A stretch of 64,000 bases of DNA from Vibrio superstes (lineage in GTDB: Bacteria > Pseudomonadota > Gammaproteobacteria > Enterobacterales > Vibrionaceae). The first letter of the stretch is position 1. Each line of letters starts with the position of its first letter. The stretch is taken from assembly GCF_003569005.1 (NCBI RefSeq), contig NZ_BCUR01000001.1, forward strand, positions 1 to 64,000, written 5' to 3'. Below the pieces are notes generated by a model. It saw only the letters and a program-made list of their open reading frames with translations. It ran no database searches and had not been told where the DNA came from. This document shows, piece after piece, positions 9,069 to 17,372 of this stretch. The translations under genes were made by a program, and so were the position numbers.

Positions 9069-9476
9069 ATGTCGAAAGAAGTACACCAGCAAATTGGAAG
9101 TATCGCATTAGTCGTTGAAAACTATGATGATGCGATTGAATTTTATACCCAAAAGCTTCAATTCAAGTTAATAGAAGACACCGACTTGGGCGATGGCAAA
9201 CGCTGGGTTCAGGTTTCTCCACCAAACTCGAATGGTACTAATCTTCTTTTAGCTCAAGCCAGTAAAAAGGAACAACTCCAAGCGGTAGGTAACCAAACCG
9301 GTGGTCGAGTATTTCTGTTTTTACATACCAATGACTTCTGGCGAGATTATCAACTCATGAAGGACAGGGGAGTTACCTTCAATGAACAACCTCGCGAAGA
9401 GGTGTACGGAACAGTAGTGGTATTCCAGGATCTTTATGGAAATAAATGGGATCTACTGGAATTGAATAACGTTTAA
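9069..9476 (+). CDS. VOC/glyoxalase-like protein
   Basis: This is a 135-residue vicinal-oxygen-chelate protein of the glyoxalase/bleomycin-resistance type. The pattern is typical: IALVVENYDDAIEFYTQKL at the start and VVVFQDLYGNKWDLLE at the end. Metal-ligand positions are partly filled (E near the C-terminus). The ATG at 9069 is preceded by ggaaaa at good spacing and is preferred to the TTG at 9057. It is divergent from the MATE gene. The substrate cannot be told from sequence. Confidence 0.82.
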   Translation: MSKEVHQQIGSIALVVENYDDAIEFYTQKLQFKLIEDTDLGDGKRWVQVSPPNSNGTNLLLAQASKKEQLQAVGNQTGGRVFLFLHTNDFWRDYQLMKDRGVTFNEQPREEVYGTVVVFQDLYGNKWDLLELNNV

Positions 9477-9900
9477 TTTTCATCGTAAATACAGCGGGTT
9501 AAGAACAAATCACTCTTATAATATTCCGAGTATTTATGCGTTTTTCATCGCAGCAGGTATGAATGTCGATGACAGTGGGGTATGTGAGTTCATCGCAGTT
9601 TAGTCGTGAATTTAAGCGTATGTACGGTAAATCCCCTAAGCAATGGAGACAACCTAAGGCGCTATTGGAAAGTATTGCCTAAAGGTAATTGACTGATTCA
9701 TAAATTATTTCGCGAATTTGATCAAAATAAAGGCTATTAACACAAACTATGAGTTAAATACTGTGATTTAGTACAGTTATATTCATTTAGGATGTATACT
9801 GTTTATTTATCCAGTTTTAAAAGGCAATGATAGCGATTAGACAAGACGTTATTAATAGGGAGAGCCCTTAGGTCTTGATGATATAGCTGTCTTTGTAAAT
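9477..9900. other. Intergenic region with an AraC remnant
   Basis: Apart from the regulator fragment at 9563-9682, no gene is supported in this AT-rich stretch, which probably also carries the promoter of the membrane-protein gene at 9901. Confidence 0.4.
9563..9682 (+). pseudogene. Remnant of an AraC-family regulator
   Basis: Only the last 39 codons of an AraC/XylS regulator remain. The frame reads VGYVSSSQFSREFKRMYGKSP and then KQWR, which is the second helix-turn-helix of the family and ends near its normal C-terminus. There is no intact upstream domain. A few possibly related codons in another frame just before 9569 suggest a frameshift plus a large deletion. It cannot encode a working regulator. 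Confidence 0.7.
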
Positions 9901-10668
9901 GTGATTACAGTGGCTAATTTCAATACACATCTTGGAACAGCCGCGCTGACGAGTAGTTTAGCGGCGACAGCCCTGCTATCGGCAGGGCACATTGTACCCA
10001 TTACCGCACTTTGGTTGATATTACTAGGTACGATAGGTGGGTTGTTACCTGATATCGATTCCGATAACTCAACCTCAATGAGTACGCTCTTTCGCTTGTT
10101 TGGAGCGCTCACCACGTTCAGCTTCGTGGGTCATATTTACCTTACGGTATCCATGCTAGAACTGATTATTTATAGTTTATTTTGCTATTTATCCATTCGA
10201 TACAACCTAAAAGCAATGCTTGAGAAACTCACTGTTCATCGGGGTTCTTGCCATTCATTGGCGTTCATTGCTATGTCAGGGTTGCTCATTGTCTGGTTGG
10301 TGTTTTTACTCGGCTATAGCGATGTAACTGCATGGCTTTCTGGTGCCTTCATATGTTTTGGTGGCGTAGTTCATCTTGTCCTAGATGAGTTGTATAGCGT
10401 AGATTTGGCCAATAGACGGATAAAGATGTCTTTTGGTACAGCCCTAAAAGTATTCTCGCCTAAAAACCCTTTCATTAGCGCTTGCCAGTGCCTGCTGATC
10501 GCGGTGTTATATGTGCATGGCCCTGCACTAGATAATACTTGGCATAAGGTGAGTAATTGGAGCGAGTTTCGTTTTAAACCGGATTGGTTAAACAAAGGGG
10601 AAGTGGTTCACTTCTTTGATGAAGTGATTACCTCTACGCGTAAAGCGATGAGCCAAAACACCATCTGA
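9901..10668 (+). CDS. YdjM-like inner membrane protein (DUF457)
   Basis: This is a 255-residue multi-spanning membrane protein of the YdjM/DUF457 family, sometimes labelled membrane-bound metal-dependent hydrolase. The family motifs are visible: GGLLPDIDSD (about residues 41-50) and the HRGSCHS motif (about 113-119), which together resemble a metal site. Several hydrophobic helices separate them. The start may be GTG at 9901 or GTG at 9910; the latter gives MANFNTHLG, closer to relatives. No operon partners. The activity of the family is not established. Confidence 0.8.
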   Translation: MITVANFNTHLGTAALTSSLAATALLSAGHIVPITALWLILLGTIGGLLPDIDSDNSTSMSTLFRLFGALTTFSFVGHIYLTVSMLELIIYSLFCYLSIRYNLKAMLEKLTVHRGSCHSLAFIAMSGLLIVWLVFLLGYSDVTAWLSGAFICFGGVVHLVLDELYSVDLANRRIKMSFGTALKVFSPKNPFISACQCLLIAVLYVHGPALDNTWHKVSNWSEFRFKPDWLNKGEVVHFFDEVITSTRKAMSQNTI

Positions 10669-10826
10669 CACGATACAGGTTTTCAGCCTTAATGACGTCT
10701 AATGGTAAGTATTATTGTCTGTGAATGATTAGTATTGTCGCCTATCAGCAAAGTGCTTTGGATGGAATCTAATAGTCTTAACTTGAAAAAGTGGATGCCT
10801 TTGCTCTCTAATGAAGAGGCAATACC

Positions 10827-11006
10827 ATGTACGAACTTACACTCATCCTTAGCCTAATGATGGGCGGTGCACAAAGCACGGCAGAGCTTGATGTTAATAC
10901 TCAATTTACGTCTTTTGAAGAATGCAATAAAGCCGGCGCTGCTATTGCGAGTAAGCTCAATAAAGAAGAAACCGAAGTGCTATATGTGCATTGTGAACTA
11001 GACTAA
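10827..11006 (+). CDS. Small secreted or membrane-anchored protein (59 aa)
   Basis: A short gene with a good ribosome binding site (agagg, 7 bases before ATG) encodes 59 residues. The first 18 are hydrophobic and end in GGAQS, like a signal peptide. The rest carries two cysteines (C33 and C56) that could form a disulfide. The reading frame shows balanced codon use and ends before a terminator at 11117. I do not recognise the family. Confidence 0.6.
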   Translation: MYELTLILSLMMGGAQSTAELDVNTQFTSFEECNKAGAAIASKLNKEETEVLYVHCELD

Positions 11007-11031
11007 TAAACAATAACAACGTCAATGGCTT

Positions 11032-11112
11032 ATACCAATCGTAGTAAATAACTGCTCACCCTAGCTTGTTAAAACGCTATTTCTGACCACTTACTTACTG
11101 TGATTGGTATTA
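11032..11112. repeat. Short copy of an interspersed Vibrio-type repeat
   Basis: The ends are ataccaatcgtagtaaataactg (left) and a right arm whose complement is ataccaatcacagtaagtaag; they form an imperfect palindrome. Both ends match the longer copy at 63605-63779 over about 35 bases each, in inverted orientation, with the middle missing. It lies at the end of the syp cluster. Confidence 0.65.
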
Positions 11113-11116
11113 AACT

Positions 11117-11147
11117 AAAAGGACAAACCTCGGTTTGTTCTTTTTTA
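11117..11147. terminator. Bidirectional terminator after sypO
   Basis: A stem gacaaacc / ggtttgttc with a two-base loop is flanked by AAAA on the left and TTTTTT on the right. It can end the minus-strand syp transcript and the plus-strand small gene. It marks the end of the syp cluster, so sypP-R do not follow in this operon. Confidence 0.8.
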
Positions 11148-11168
11148 TGTGCATTAGTTTACGTGTAA

Positions 11169-12593
11169 TTATCCGTGTTGCGGCGCAATAGCAATGACAG
11201 GAATGGAGGTCATAGACTCTACATCAGCTTTGCTTCGTAGGGTGGTGTCGAACAACTCCAAAAGAACGGCAAGACCCACTCCTAACCCTAATCCACCAAT
11301 TAATCCCAATATTACATAAAATATGGTCGGCCAGTTTGAGGGAGAGCTTGGTGTAAATGGCAAATCAATGATCTTTACTCGTTTGTTCTCTTCAAAGACA
11401 CCCAAAGCGCCGGTTAGCTGTGCCATTTCATAACGCTGCACTAGTTCTTCGTACAACTGGCGCTTCATTTCTACATCTCGTTGTAGGCTAAAGATCTCTT
11501 TCACGTTATCACCGTAGCCTTGGGTTTTCTGTTCTAGCTCCGCAATCATAATGGTTAATCGGGCCGTCTCCTCGGTAAGTGCCTCAAAGCGACTTTGCAC
11601 TTGTTGTAGACTTTGCAATTGACTCATCAACAATGGCTGAATACTAGTAAGGCTGTTGAGATTTTGACTACTTGCCATATTACGAAGTTGGTCGGTATTT
11701 AGTGTTGGTTGGTTTGAATTTAGCAGTACCTCACGCTCGTGCTCTAAACGTTTTAGCTCTCTTTTCTTTGCTTGTACCGAGCTGTGATTCTCCGTGTATC
11801 TTGCTTGTAGAAGCGTTAATTCGCTACGGATCTCAATAATCTTGTCCTCAATACGGCCCACAACAGGATTGGTGCTAGATAGCTGTTGATCTAGAGAGCC
11901 AAGGCTTCGTTCTACGCCAAACAGCTCTGCCTCTTTTTCAGCAAGACTTTGTTTTAACACCGCTATGCGTGCGTAGCTTTGTGAGCGGATCTCTGGGGTT
12001 AATGAGGAGTGGACATTGGTGTAGTCAGCAAGCTTTTGCTCAGCCATTTGCAAGTCTGAAAAGCGCTTTTCAATATGTTCGTTTAAAAAGGTACTTGAGT
12101 CGCGAATTGACGATCGCTCGGGAGCTAACAACTGTTCAATAAAATGACGACTCACAGACTCGAGTAGCTCTTTCATCCCATCAGGAGAAGGGGCTGAGTA
12201 CTCGATCTTTAGAAGATCTTTTCCTTGCTGAACTACGTTAAGATTTGCTGCTATTTTTGCCATTACTTGGTCTTTTTCATAGTTAGAACTGTTTTCGTTA
12301 ATAAGCCCAAGCTCAAGAGCAACGGTCGAAAGGACATGACGACTTTTAAGTAATGTTTTTACCGCATTCAAGCGGTCGTTAAGCATGGTAGATACGGCAA
12401 GATCTTGAAGAAATGGATTCATTTTAGCCGTTTCTTGGATGAGCATACTGGTATGCGCTTTGTAGTTTGTAGGGGCGAGTTTGGATACCCCAATAGCCAG
12501 TAAAGGGAGGATCAAAGCAGGCAGTAATATGACCCAACGACGGCGCCAGGTACTCACTATTAATCCAGCTATGCGCAGTTTAAGCTCAATCAT
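11169..12593 (-). CDS. sypO: Wzz/GNVR chain-length regulator SypO
   Basis: This 474-residue polysaccharide co-polymerase probably sets the chain length of the exported polymer. A membrane segment lies at about residues 15-35, followed by a long periplasmic coiled-coil region (about 150-390) and a second membrane segment at about 425-450. The short cytoplasmic tail has the IPVIAIAP ending typical of the family. It lacks a fused tyrosine kinase. The ATG at 12593 is preceded by GGAG and overlaps the sypN stop by ATGA, showing translational coupling. It is the last gene of the cluster before a terminator. Confidence 0.88.
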   Translation of the reverse strand: MIELKLRIAGLIVSTWRRRWVILLPALILPLLAIGVSKLAPTNYKAHTSMLIQETAKMNPFLQDLAVSTMLNDRLNAVKTLLKSRHVLSTVALELGLINENSSNYEKDQVMAKIAANLNVVQQGKDLLKIEYSAPSPDGMKELLESVSRHFIEQLLAPERSSIRDSSTFLNEHIEKRFSDLQMAEQKLADYTNVHSSLTPEIRSQSYARIAVLKQSLAEKEAELFGVERSLGSLDQQLSSTNPVVGRIEDKIIEIRSELTLLQARYTENHSSVQAKKRELKRLEHEREVLLNSNQPTLNTDQLRNMASSQNLNSLTSIQPLLMSQLQSLQQVQSRFEALTEETARLTIMIAELEQKTQGYGDNVKEIFSLQRDVEMKRQLYEELVQRYEMAQLTGALGVFEENKRVKIIDLPFTPSSPSNWPTIFYVILGLIGGLGLGVGLAVLLELFDTTLRSKADVESMTSIPVIAIAPQHG

Positions 12594-13708
12594 AATAACT
12601 CCAATAACCAGTCTACAAACTGAGAGCGTTGCTGCCAACTTTCGTTCTCAACGCTACGACTCTGGCAAGGGGTGAGACTCTGATAGCAACTCAAGCAATC
12701 AATGAGTTGCCTGCTGTCATTGACCACATTAACTTGGTCTTCAAACGGCTTTAGGGCAGGGAAGCGTGTGGTGATAACAGGTGTTCCACATGCCACATAT
12801 TCCATGAGCTTTAACGGACTGCAGGCTTTGATTTGCTCATTAAGAATAAAAGGCAAAAGGCTGACGTCCCAATGCTGGCAATAACTTGGAAGTTGGTGGT
12901 GAGGACGCGGACCAAGCAGGTGAATATTGTCGAGTTCCACAAATGGGTTATAGCCTAATTCGTTCTGGCCAATAAACACGAAATTCCAATCAGGCATCGC
13001 TTTGGCCGTTTGGTTAATTAGGTCGTAGTCTAGCCAGTTGGAAAGGCTGCCATAAAATCCTGCGATGGGTTTTCCTGTTGGAAGGTCATCGGCACGAGGA
13101 ACTGGAGTAGAAAAGCGTTCGTAATCAACACCGTGTCGTAGTAACTGTGTCTTACATGCAGGGAAGCGTTGTTGCATCGCTTCGCTGGCCGTTAGAATAA
13201 GGTTGGCCTTATCGGTAAGCTTGTTCTCATGTTGGATCACCGTTTTATGGTCAACACCTGCCAGTGCGCCAAAGTCATCACCGCAATAATACACGACAGA
13301 AGACTCATTGATATGACCACATAAGTCAGCGGCTGTTGGCAATGAGGTCCACAAAATCGGATTGTTAAACTCGAGGCGTTCAAGCGTTGGCGCTAATTGA
13401 GACGCCATCCAGCTTTTTGCTAGCTTTCGCTCCCATGCAAACTTTGGTGCAGGTAAGGTTTTTAGGCTTATTACTTCCATATTGCTTGGGATACTATCTA
13501 CTTTGGTTGCCATTGACCCTTTGTTCGTGTTTTTTGAAAACAGCTTGCTGTATGCGCGCTTCATATCGCTTGCGGATAAACGAGGTCTGCGCAAACCAAT
13601 GGAATTAACCCAAAGAATCCGACGCTGCGGATTCAAGCGAGTAATTATGTGTTGGGTACTAGAAGGAAGACCGCCAAAGTCTTCACCAAATACGATGAGA
13701 TCACGCAT
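12590..13708 (-). CDS. sypN: Glycosyltransferase SypN
   Basis: This 372-residue GT-B enzyme is probably one of the sugar transferases that build the syp repeat unit at the cytoplasmic membrane face. The N-terminal domain begins MRDLIVFGEDFGGLPSS. The C-terminal nucleotide-sugar domain ends with SPLKLMEYVACGTPVI, the usual donor-binding E-containing helix. There is no signal peptide. The ATG at 13708 has AAGGA seven bases upstream, better than the GTG at 13726. It overlaps sypM by eight bases and sypO by four. Donor and acceptor sugars cannot be read from sequence. Confidence 0.85.
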   Translation of the reverse strand: MRDLIVFGEDFGGLPSSTQHIITRLNPQRRILWVNSIGLRRPRLSASDMKRAYSKLFSKNTNKGSMATKVDSIPSNMEVISLKTLPAPKFAWERKLAKSWMASQLAPTLERLEFNNPILWTSLPTAADLCGHINESSVVYYCGDDFGALAGVDHKTVIQHENKLTDKANLILTASEAMQQRFPACKTQLLRHGVDYERFSTPVPRADDLPTGKPIAGFYGSLSNWLDYDLINQTAKAMPDWNFVFIGQNELGYNPFVELDNIHLLGPRPHHQLPSYCQHWDVSLLPFILNEQIKACSPLKLMEYVACGTPVITTRFPALKPFEDQVNVVNDSRQLIDCLSCYQSLTPCQSRSVENESWQQRSQFVDWLLELL

Positions 13709-14447
13709 GCCCACTTCCTTGTTCACAATGTGTTTCTTGGGATATGTACTTAATCACCTTTGCCGGAACGCCCGCTGCGACAACAAATTGGGGAATGTCT
13801 TCTGTGACGACACTGCCTGAAGCAATAACCGCGCCTTGGCCAATAGTGACGCCTGATTTCACAATACAGCTAGTGCCTAACCAACAGTCTCGCTTTAATA
13901 CAATGTCGCCGATCTGGCTAATGTCATCAGGTTCGCCTTTTGCTCTTCTTCTCGCATCCATTGGATGGCCAGAGTAGCCAAACAGGTTTGCCTTGCCGGC
14001 GATACGAACGTTGTCTTCAATGATCACTTTTGTACCAACAGCGATGGTGGTTTGCCATCCTATTCCGACGTTGGAGCCAATACTGAGAGAAGGGTTGACC
14101 GTGTGAGCGCTGGCGCTAAAGGTTGTTTGCCCAGAGATTCGGCAATGGTCACCAAGGGTGATAGCCAGTGGACCAGACACAAAAGGCACTCCGCCGTACA
14201 GGTAAAGTGCTTTACCTGAGCGTTGACAGCGACCTCGGAAAGCGGGTGTTTCAACAAGTACACGAAGGATGAAGTTAAAGCCGTTTCTAAAACCTACATA
14301 CGATGTGTAGACAAGCCTATTTAGCACCATTGGATATCGGATATCGCAAACACGTACTGCTTTAACCAGTGAAAAGAGCTTCTTCCCTAGTGGGCTTTGG
14401 CTGGTTTTTAGTTTTTGTTTTAGCTGATTGGCATCTAATACGTTCAT
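13701..14447 (-). CDS. sypM: Hexapeptide-repeat acyltransferase SypM
   Basis: This 248-residue left-handed beta-helix acyltransferase probably adds an acetyl or similar group to the syp polysaccharide. The hexapeptide repeats run from about residue 85 to 225 (for example LSIGSNVGIGW, VTIGQGAVIASGSVV) and end with VVAAGVPAKVIK. The ATG at 14447 has AAAGGAA upstream and is far better than the start at 14540. A 130-bp gap separates it from sypL. That gap holds a sigma-54-like element, consistent with the separate sypM promoter known in V. fischeri. Confidence 0.87.
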   Translation of the reverse strand: MNVLDANQLKQKLKTSQSPLGKKLFSLVKAVRVCDIRYPMVLNRLVYTSYVGFRNGFNFILRVLVETPAFRGRCQRSGKALYLYGGVPFVSGPLAITLGDHCRISGQTTFSASAHTVNPSLSIGSNVGIGWQTTIAVGTKVIIEDNVRIAGKANLFGYSGHPMDARRRAKGEPDDISQIGDIVLKRDCWLGTSCIVKSGVTIGQGAVIASGSVVTEDIPQFVVAAGVPAKVIKYISQETHCEQGSGHA

Positions 14448-14523
14448 AGCAACGTTCCTTTGTGCATTTAGCGGAAAGGTTTTGCAAATGTGCATTACCG
14501 ATATCGCTTTCCTATAGTGGTAA

Positions 14524-14540
14524 TACACAGAACGTGCCAA
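14524..14540 (-). promoter_or_regulatory. Sigma-54-like promoter before sypM (imperfect -12)
   Basis: The minus strand reads TTGGCACGTTCTGTGTA: a good -24 element (TGGCACG), but GT rather than GC at the -12 position, with the correct 10-base spacing. A palindromic TTCTCA-N3-TG element lies 59 bp upstream of the -24 GG, almost the same distance as at sypI (58 bp). That spacing supports the site despite the weak -12. Confidence 0.55.
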
Positions 14541-14577
14541 AAATATAAGTCAATAAAAGCAATGGCTTAGGTAATGA

Positions 14578-15969
14578 CTATTGCGGTTTCTCAATTTGAG
14601 AATCGTTTTGAACAATACTCGAGACACAGATAATCAGCGCAGCCAGTATGTAGATTGGCCATACGAAGGCCTGAGTAAGAAAGGTGCCCGATACGATAGT
14701 ACCAATTAGTCCAGCGTAGACAGCGTTTGCCGAGCTTTCGAGATAGGGTGATGAGGTTACTAATGCTTTGATGCAATTAAGAGACTGCATAGCTGTGCGA
14801 AGCAAAGAGACAATCAAAGTGATAAATACAATGAGACCTAAGAACCCTGTTTCAGCCAAAACGCCAAACCATGTACTGTGTACAGCATGATTTAGCCCGT
14901 CCCAGTGAGAACTGTAAAAGTAGTAGTTGGAGTAAAAGTTATTGATTCCGACGCCAGTGAAAGGATTCTCAACAGCCATCTTCGCTGCTGCCTCCCATGC
15001 ATATAAGCGTCCCATAGAGGAAGAATCTATCCCCGCTTCAGCCGCGCCACCAGAGGCACGTTCTGAAATCCCGGCAGCTAAGTAAAGTATGGTTAATCCG
15101 ACAGTCCCAAGGCTCACAAGCAATATCTTAGAGCGAACTGCTTGGTTTATATACACAGCGTATACCGCTACCATGCCTAGCAGGCCACCACGACTTTGCG
15201 TCGCAATAATGGCCATCGAGAGTAGAGCGAGAACGGTGAACCCGATTAAGCGACTGATCCTTGATTGACGACTATTAAAGAAAAAACTCGCAGAAAATGC
15301 CAATGGAAACAACAGTACGAGTGCTAAGTCATTAGGATCGCCCAGCATAGAGCCAATTTGGCGTCCTATCGTTACTCGAGAGCCTTCAACTAATCCAATA
15401 CCGTTCACTGAGTTAAATAAAGCGACACAGGCCACTAGGCCACCTGCGGCGACTATGGTCCAACAGATCTTTGATAGTTGTTCTTTGGTGTTGATGATCC
15501 AAATGATGGCCAAGGTCATCAACATGATTTTCCAGTAGATCCCTTTGAAGGTTGATAAGGCTTCACCGCGGTTAGTCGCGAACGCTAAACCAATGGCAAC
15601 TAAAGCCCAAAACATCACTAACCATTTCATGGAAGGGTGCCAATAGACTTTAAGCTGCCTGCTTATCAATGAGTGCCAACATAAAGAGGCTAAGGCGCCA
15701 AGGGACAATAACAGTGGGATCTTAAATGGCATTAGCACTGGAATGACTTCGTGGATTCTGAAAAAAGAGAACACAACAAATAGGGTTACAAACCAAAACA
15801 AGTGTTTCACAACCACTAGCACTGCAATGGGCAGTAGACATAGGGCTAGGCCAACTGCTGGATGAGGAACCTTCCACCAAATCAAGGCGATGGTCAAGGT
15901 AATGGCGACTGTTGCAATAACACTAGGCGCAGTCATTGAGTTGGCTGAATGGTTAATTGAAGGTGTCAT
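14578..15969 (-). CDS. sypL: O-antigen ligase/polymerase-like protein SypL
   Basis: This 463-residue multi-spanning membrane protein is of the O-antigen ligase (Wzy_C) family and probably polymerises or transfers the syp repeat units in the periplasm. About ten to twelve helices are visible. A large periplasmic loop at about residues 310-380 contains the family motif region with GVGINNFYSNYYF and NAVHSTWFGVLAETG. The ATG at 15969 overlaps the sypK stop as TAATG. The gene's own 3' end carries a palindromic SypG-type enhancer element (14588-14602) serving sypM. Confidence 0.85.
   Translation of the reverse strand: MTPSINHSANSMTAPSVIATVAITLTIALIWWKVPHPAVGLALCLLPIAVLVVVKHLFWFVTLFVVFSFFRIHEVIPVLMPFKIPLLLSLGALASLCWHSLISRQLKVYWHPSMKWLVMFWALVAIGLAFATNRGEALSTFKGIYWKIMLMTLAIIWIINTKEQLSKICWTIVAAGGLVACVALFNSVNGIGLVEGSRVTIGRQIGSMLGDPNDLALVLLFPLAFSASFFFNSRQSRISRLIGFTVLALLSMAIIATQSRGGLLGMVAVYAVYINQAVRSKILLVSLGTVGLTILYLAAGISERASGGAAEAGIDSSSMGRLYAWEAAAKMAVENPFTGVGINNFYSNYYFYSSHWDGLNHAVHSTWFGVLAETGFLGLIVFITLIVSLLRTAMQSLNCIKALVTSSPYLESSANAVYAGLIGTIVSGTFLTQAFVWPIYILAALIICVSSIVQNDSQIEKPQ
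14588..14602. promoter_or_regulatory. SypG-type enhancer element before sypM
   Basis: TTCTCAATTTGAGAA is a perfect palindrome that matches TTCTCA-N3-TG on both strands. That is the V. fischeri SypG-binding core as I recall it. It lies inside the end of sypL. Confidence 0.6.
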
Positions 15970-17372
15970 TACGCACCTATCTTTTTTGCTAGGGTATGCT
16001 GTGGTAGCACTATTGTGTAGGTCGCGATTAGCAGTAGGACTGAACAAACGAGCGAGGCAATACCTTGGATACTTGAGCCCAACTGGATAACAGATAATCC
16101 AGCAAGCGTAATCAACGGGTATAAGCCTAATCTCAAGCTACGAAATGGCAGAGCATGTTGGCGCTGTGAAAGCTTGTAAAGGATTAGCGCTCTCATTAAT
16201 TGCGCGGCCCCGATACTCAACATGATTGACCAGATACCCCAATGATAGGTAAAGCCGCACCATATTAAGGTCAATACAGTGGTGCAAAGGTTAACCTTTA
16301 AGATGGTCTTGGTTTGTTTGTTTTGAAGTAGACCAAGGTTAACAAGTTCAGCGAGTTCTTTGCCCAATACCATGAGTAAAGCGCCAACCAATAGCTGCCC
16401 CGCAATTGCGTAGTCTTCAGTCAAGGCAAATGCCAACAACCAATGACCAAACAGCGCAATGAACAGCGCCAGCAGACACACATACATGATGCCAAGCTCA
16501 GTCGTTCTAGCCGCTTTTAAAGGATTGCTGTTTGCAACAACAAAGCGCTTTGGCATCCACCACATACCAAAAGGCTGGACAAGAACGCACATCGCTAGAG
16601 CAAACTTTGCAGCCACCGCATATTGGCCCACCATGGTGAGAGACTCACCCTCTAGCATCAACCAGCGCTCTGCGCCATTGAGCCCAAACGCAACTAAGCC
16701 CGACAGCATTAGAGGCAATGAGTAGCGCAGGGTAGTGTTGATAAACTGAGTGCTAGGAGGAGTAACGGTGAGTTTGCTTGCAAGGATAAGCAGTGAGAAC
16801 TGTACTAAATGGGCAATGAAACCAGCGACAAGCACTCCAACGACGCCATAGCCTAATTGCAACGATGTTAAGACAAGCGCTACTTGAAGCAGGCTGGTGG
16901 TGATACAGATGCGGCAAAACGCTTTTACTTTATCGAGCATTCTTAGCCAAGCTAACGATATTGCAATTGCGCCTTCAATGGTCAGTGACACCCAGAGAAC
17001 TAATACGGCATGCCTCGAAAGAACCCATGTTTCTCGCCACTCTAGTGACAGGGTCACTAACAATCCTATGCAAGCGAATGAAATTGAGATTAATAAGGTT
17101 AGGGTAAACAGATTACTTGCCGTTGTATGTTTCTGTTTTTTAGTTGTTTGTTCGGCGCAGTATCGGTACAAGGCTTCGTGCAGGCTAGCGGATAACAAAA
17201 TACCAATGAAGGATGCAGTAACCGCGAGCAACTCCAACTCACCTATTTGAGCAGGCGTTAGAAAGCGAGTTGTGATTGGCAACATAATAAGGGACAACCC
17301 CTTCATGAAAAACAGAGCGAACGCATAGCCGAGCATTTGTTTCTGCACGTCCGATACAGTAGGGAGTCTCAT
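15969..17372 (-). CDS. sypK: Polysaccharide flippase (Wzx-like) SypK
   Basis: This 467-residue membrane protein of the MOP/Wzx superfamily probably flips lipid-linked repeat units across the inner membrane. Around twelve to fourteen hydrophobic helices are visible. The N-terminal MLPITTRFLTPAQIGELELL segment is typical of oligosaccharide translocases. It starts with ATG overlapping the sypJ stop (TAATG) and likewise overlaps sypL at its end, so sypJ-K-L are translationally coupled. Confidence 0.87.
   Translation of the reverse strand: MRLPTVSDVQKQMLGYAFALFFMKGLSLIMLPITTRFLTPAQIGELELLAVTASFIGILLSASLHEALYRYCAEQTTKKQKHTTASNLFTLTLLISISFACIGLLVTLSLEWRETWVLSRHAVLVLWVSLTIEGAIAISLAWLRMLDKVKAFCRICITTSLLQVALVLTSLQLGYGVVGVLVAGFIAHLVQFSLLILASKLTVTPPSTQFINTTLRYSLPLMLSGLVAFGLNGAERWLMLEGESLTMVGQYAVAAKFALAMCVLVQPFGMWWMPKRFVVANSNPLKAARTTELGIMYVCLLALFIALFGHWLLAFALTEDYAIAGQLLVGALLMVLGKELAELVNLGLLQNKQTKTILKVNLCTTVLTLIWCGFTYHWGIWSIMLSIGAAQLMRALILYKLSQRQHALPFRSLRLGLYPLITLAGLSVIQLGSSIQGIASLVCSVLLLIATYTIVLPQHTLAKKIGA

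Noticed and set aside
13387..14219. Plus-strand open frames inside sypN and sypM
   Set aside because: They are antisense shadows of clearly coding minus-strand genes.
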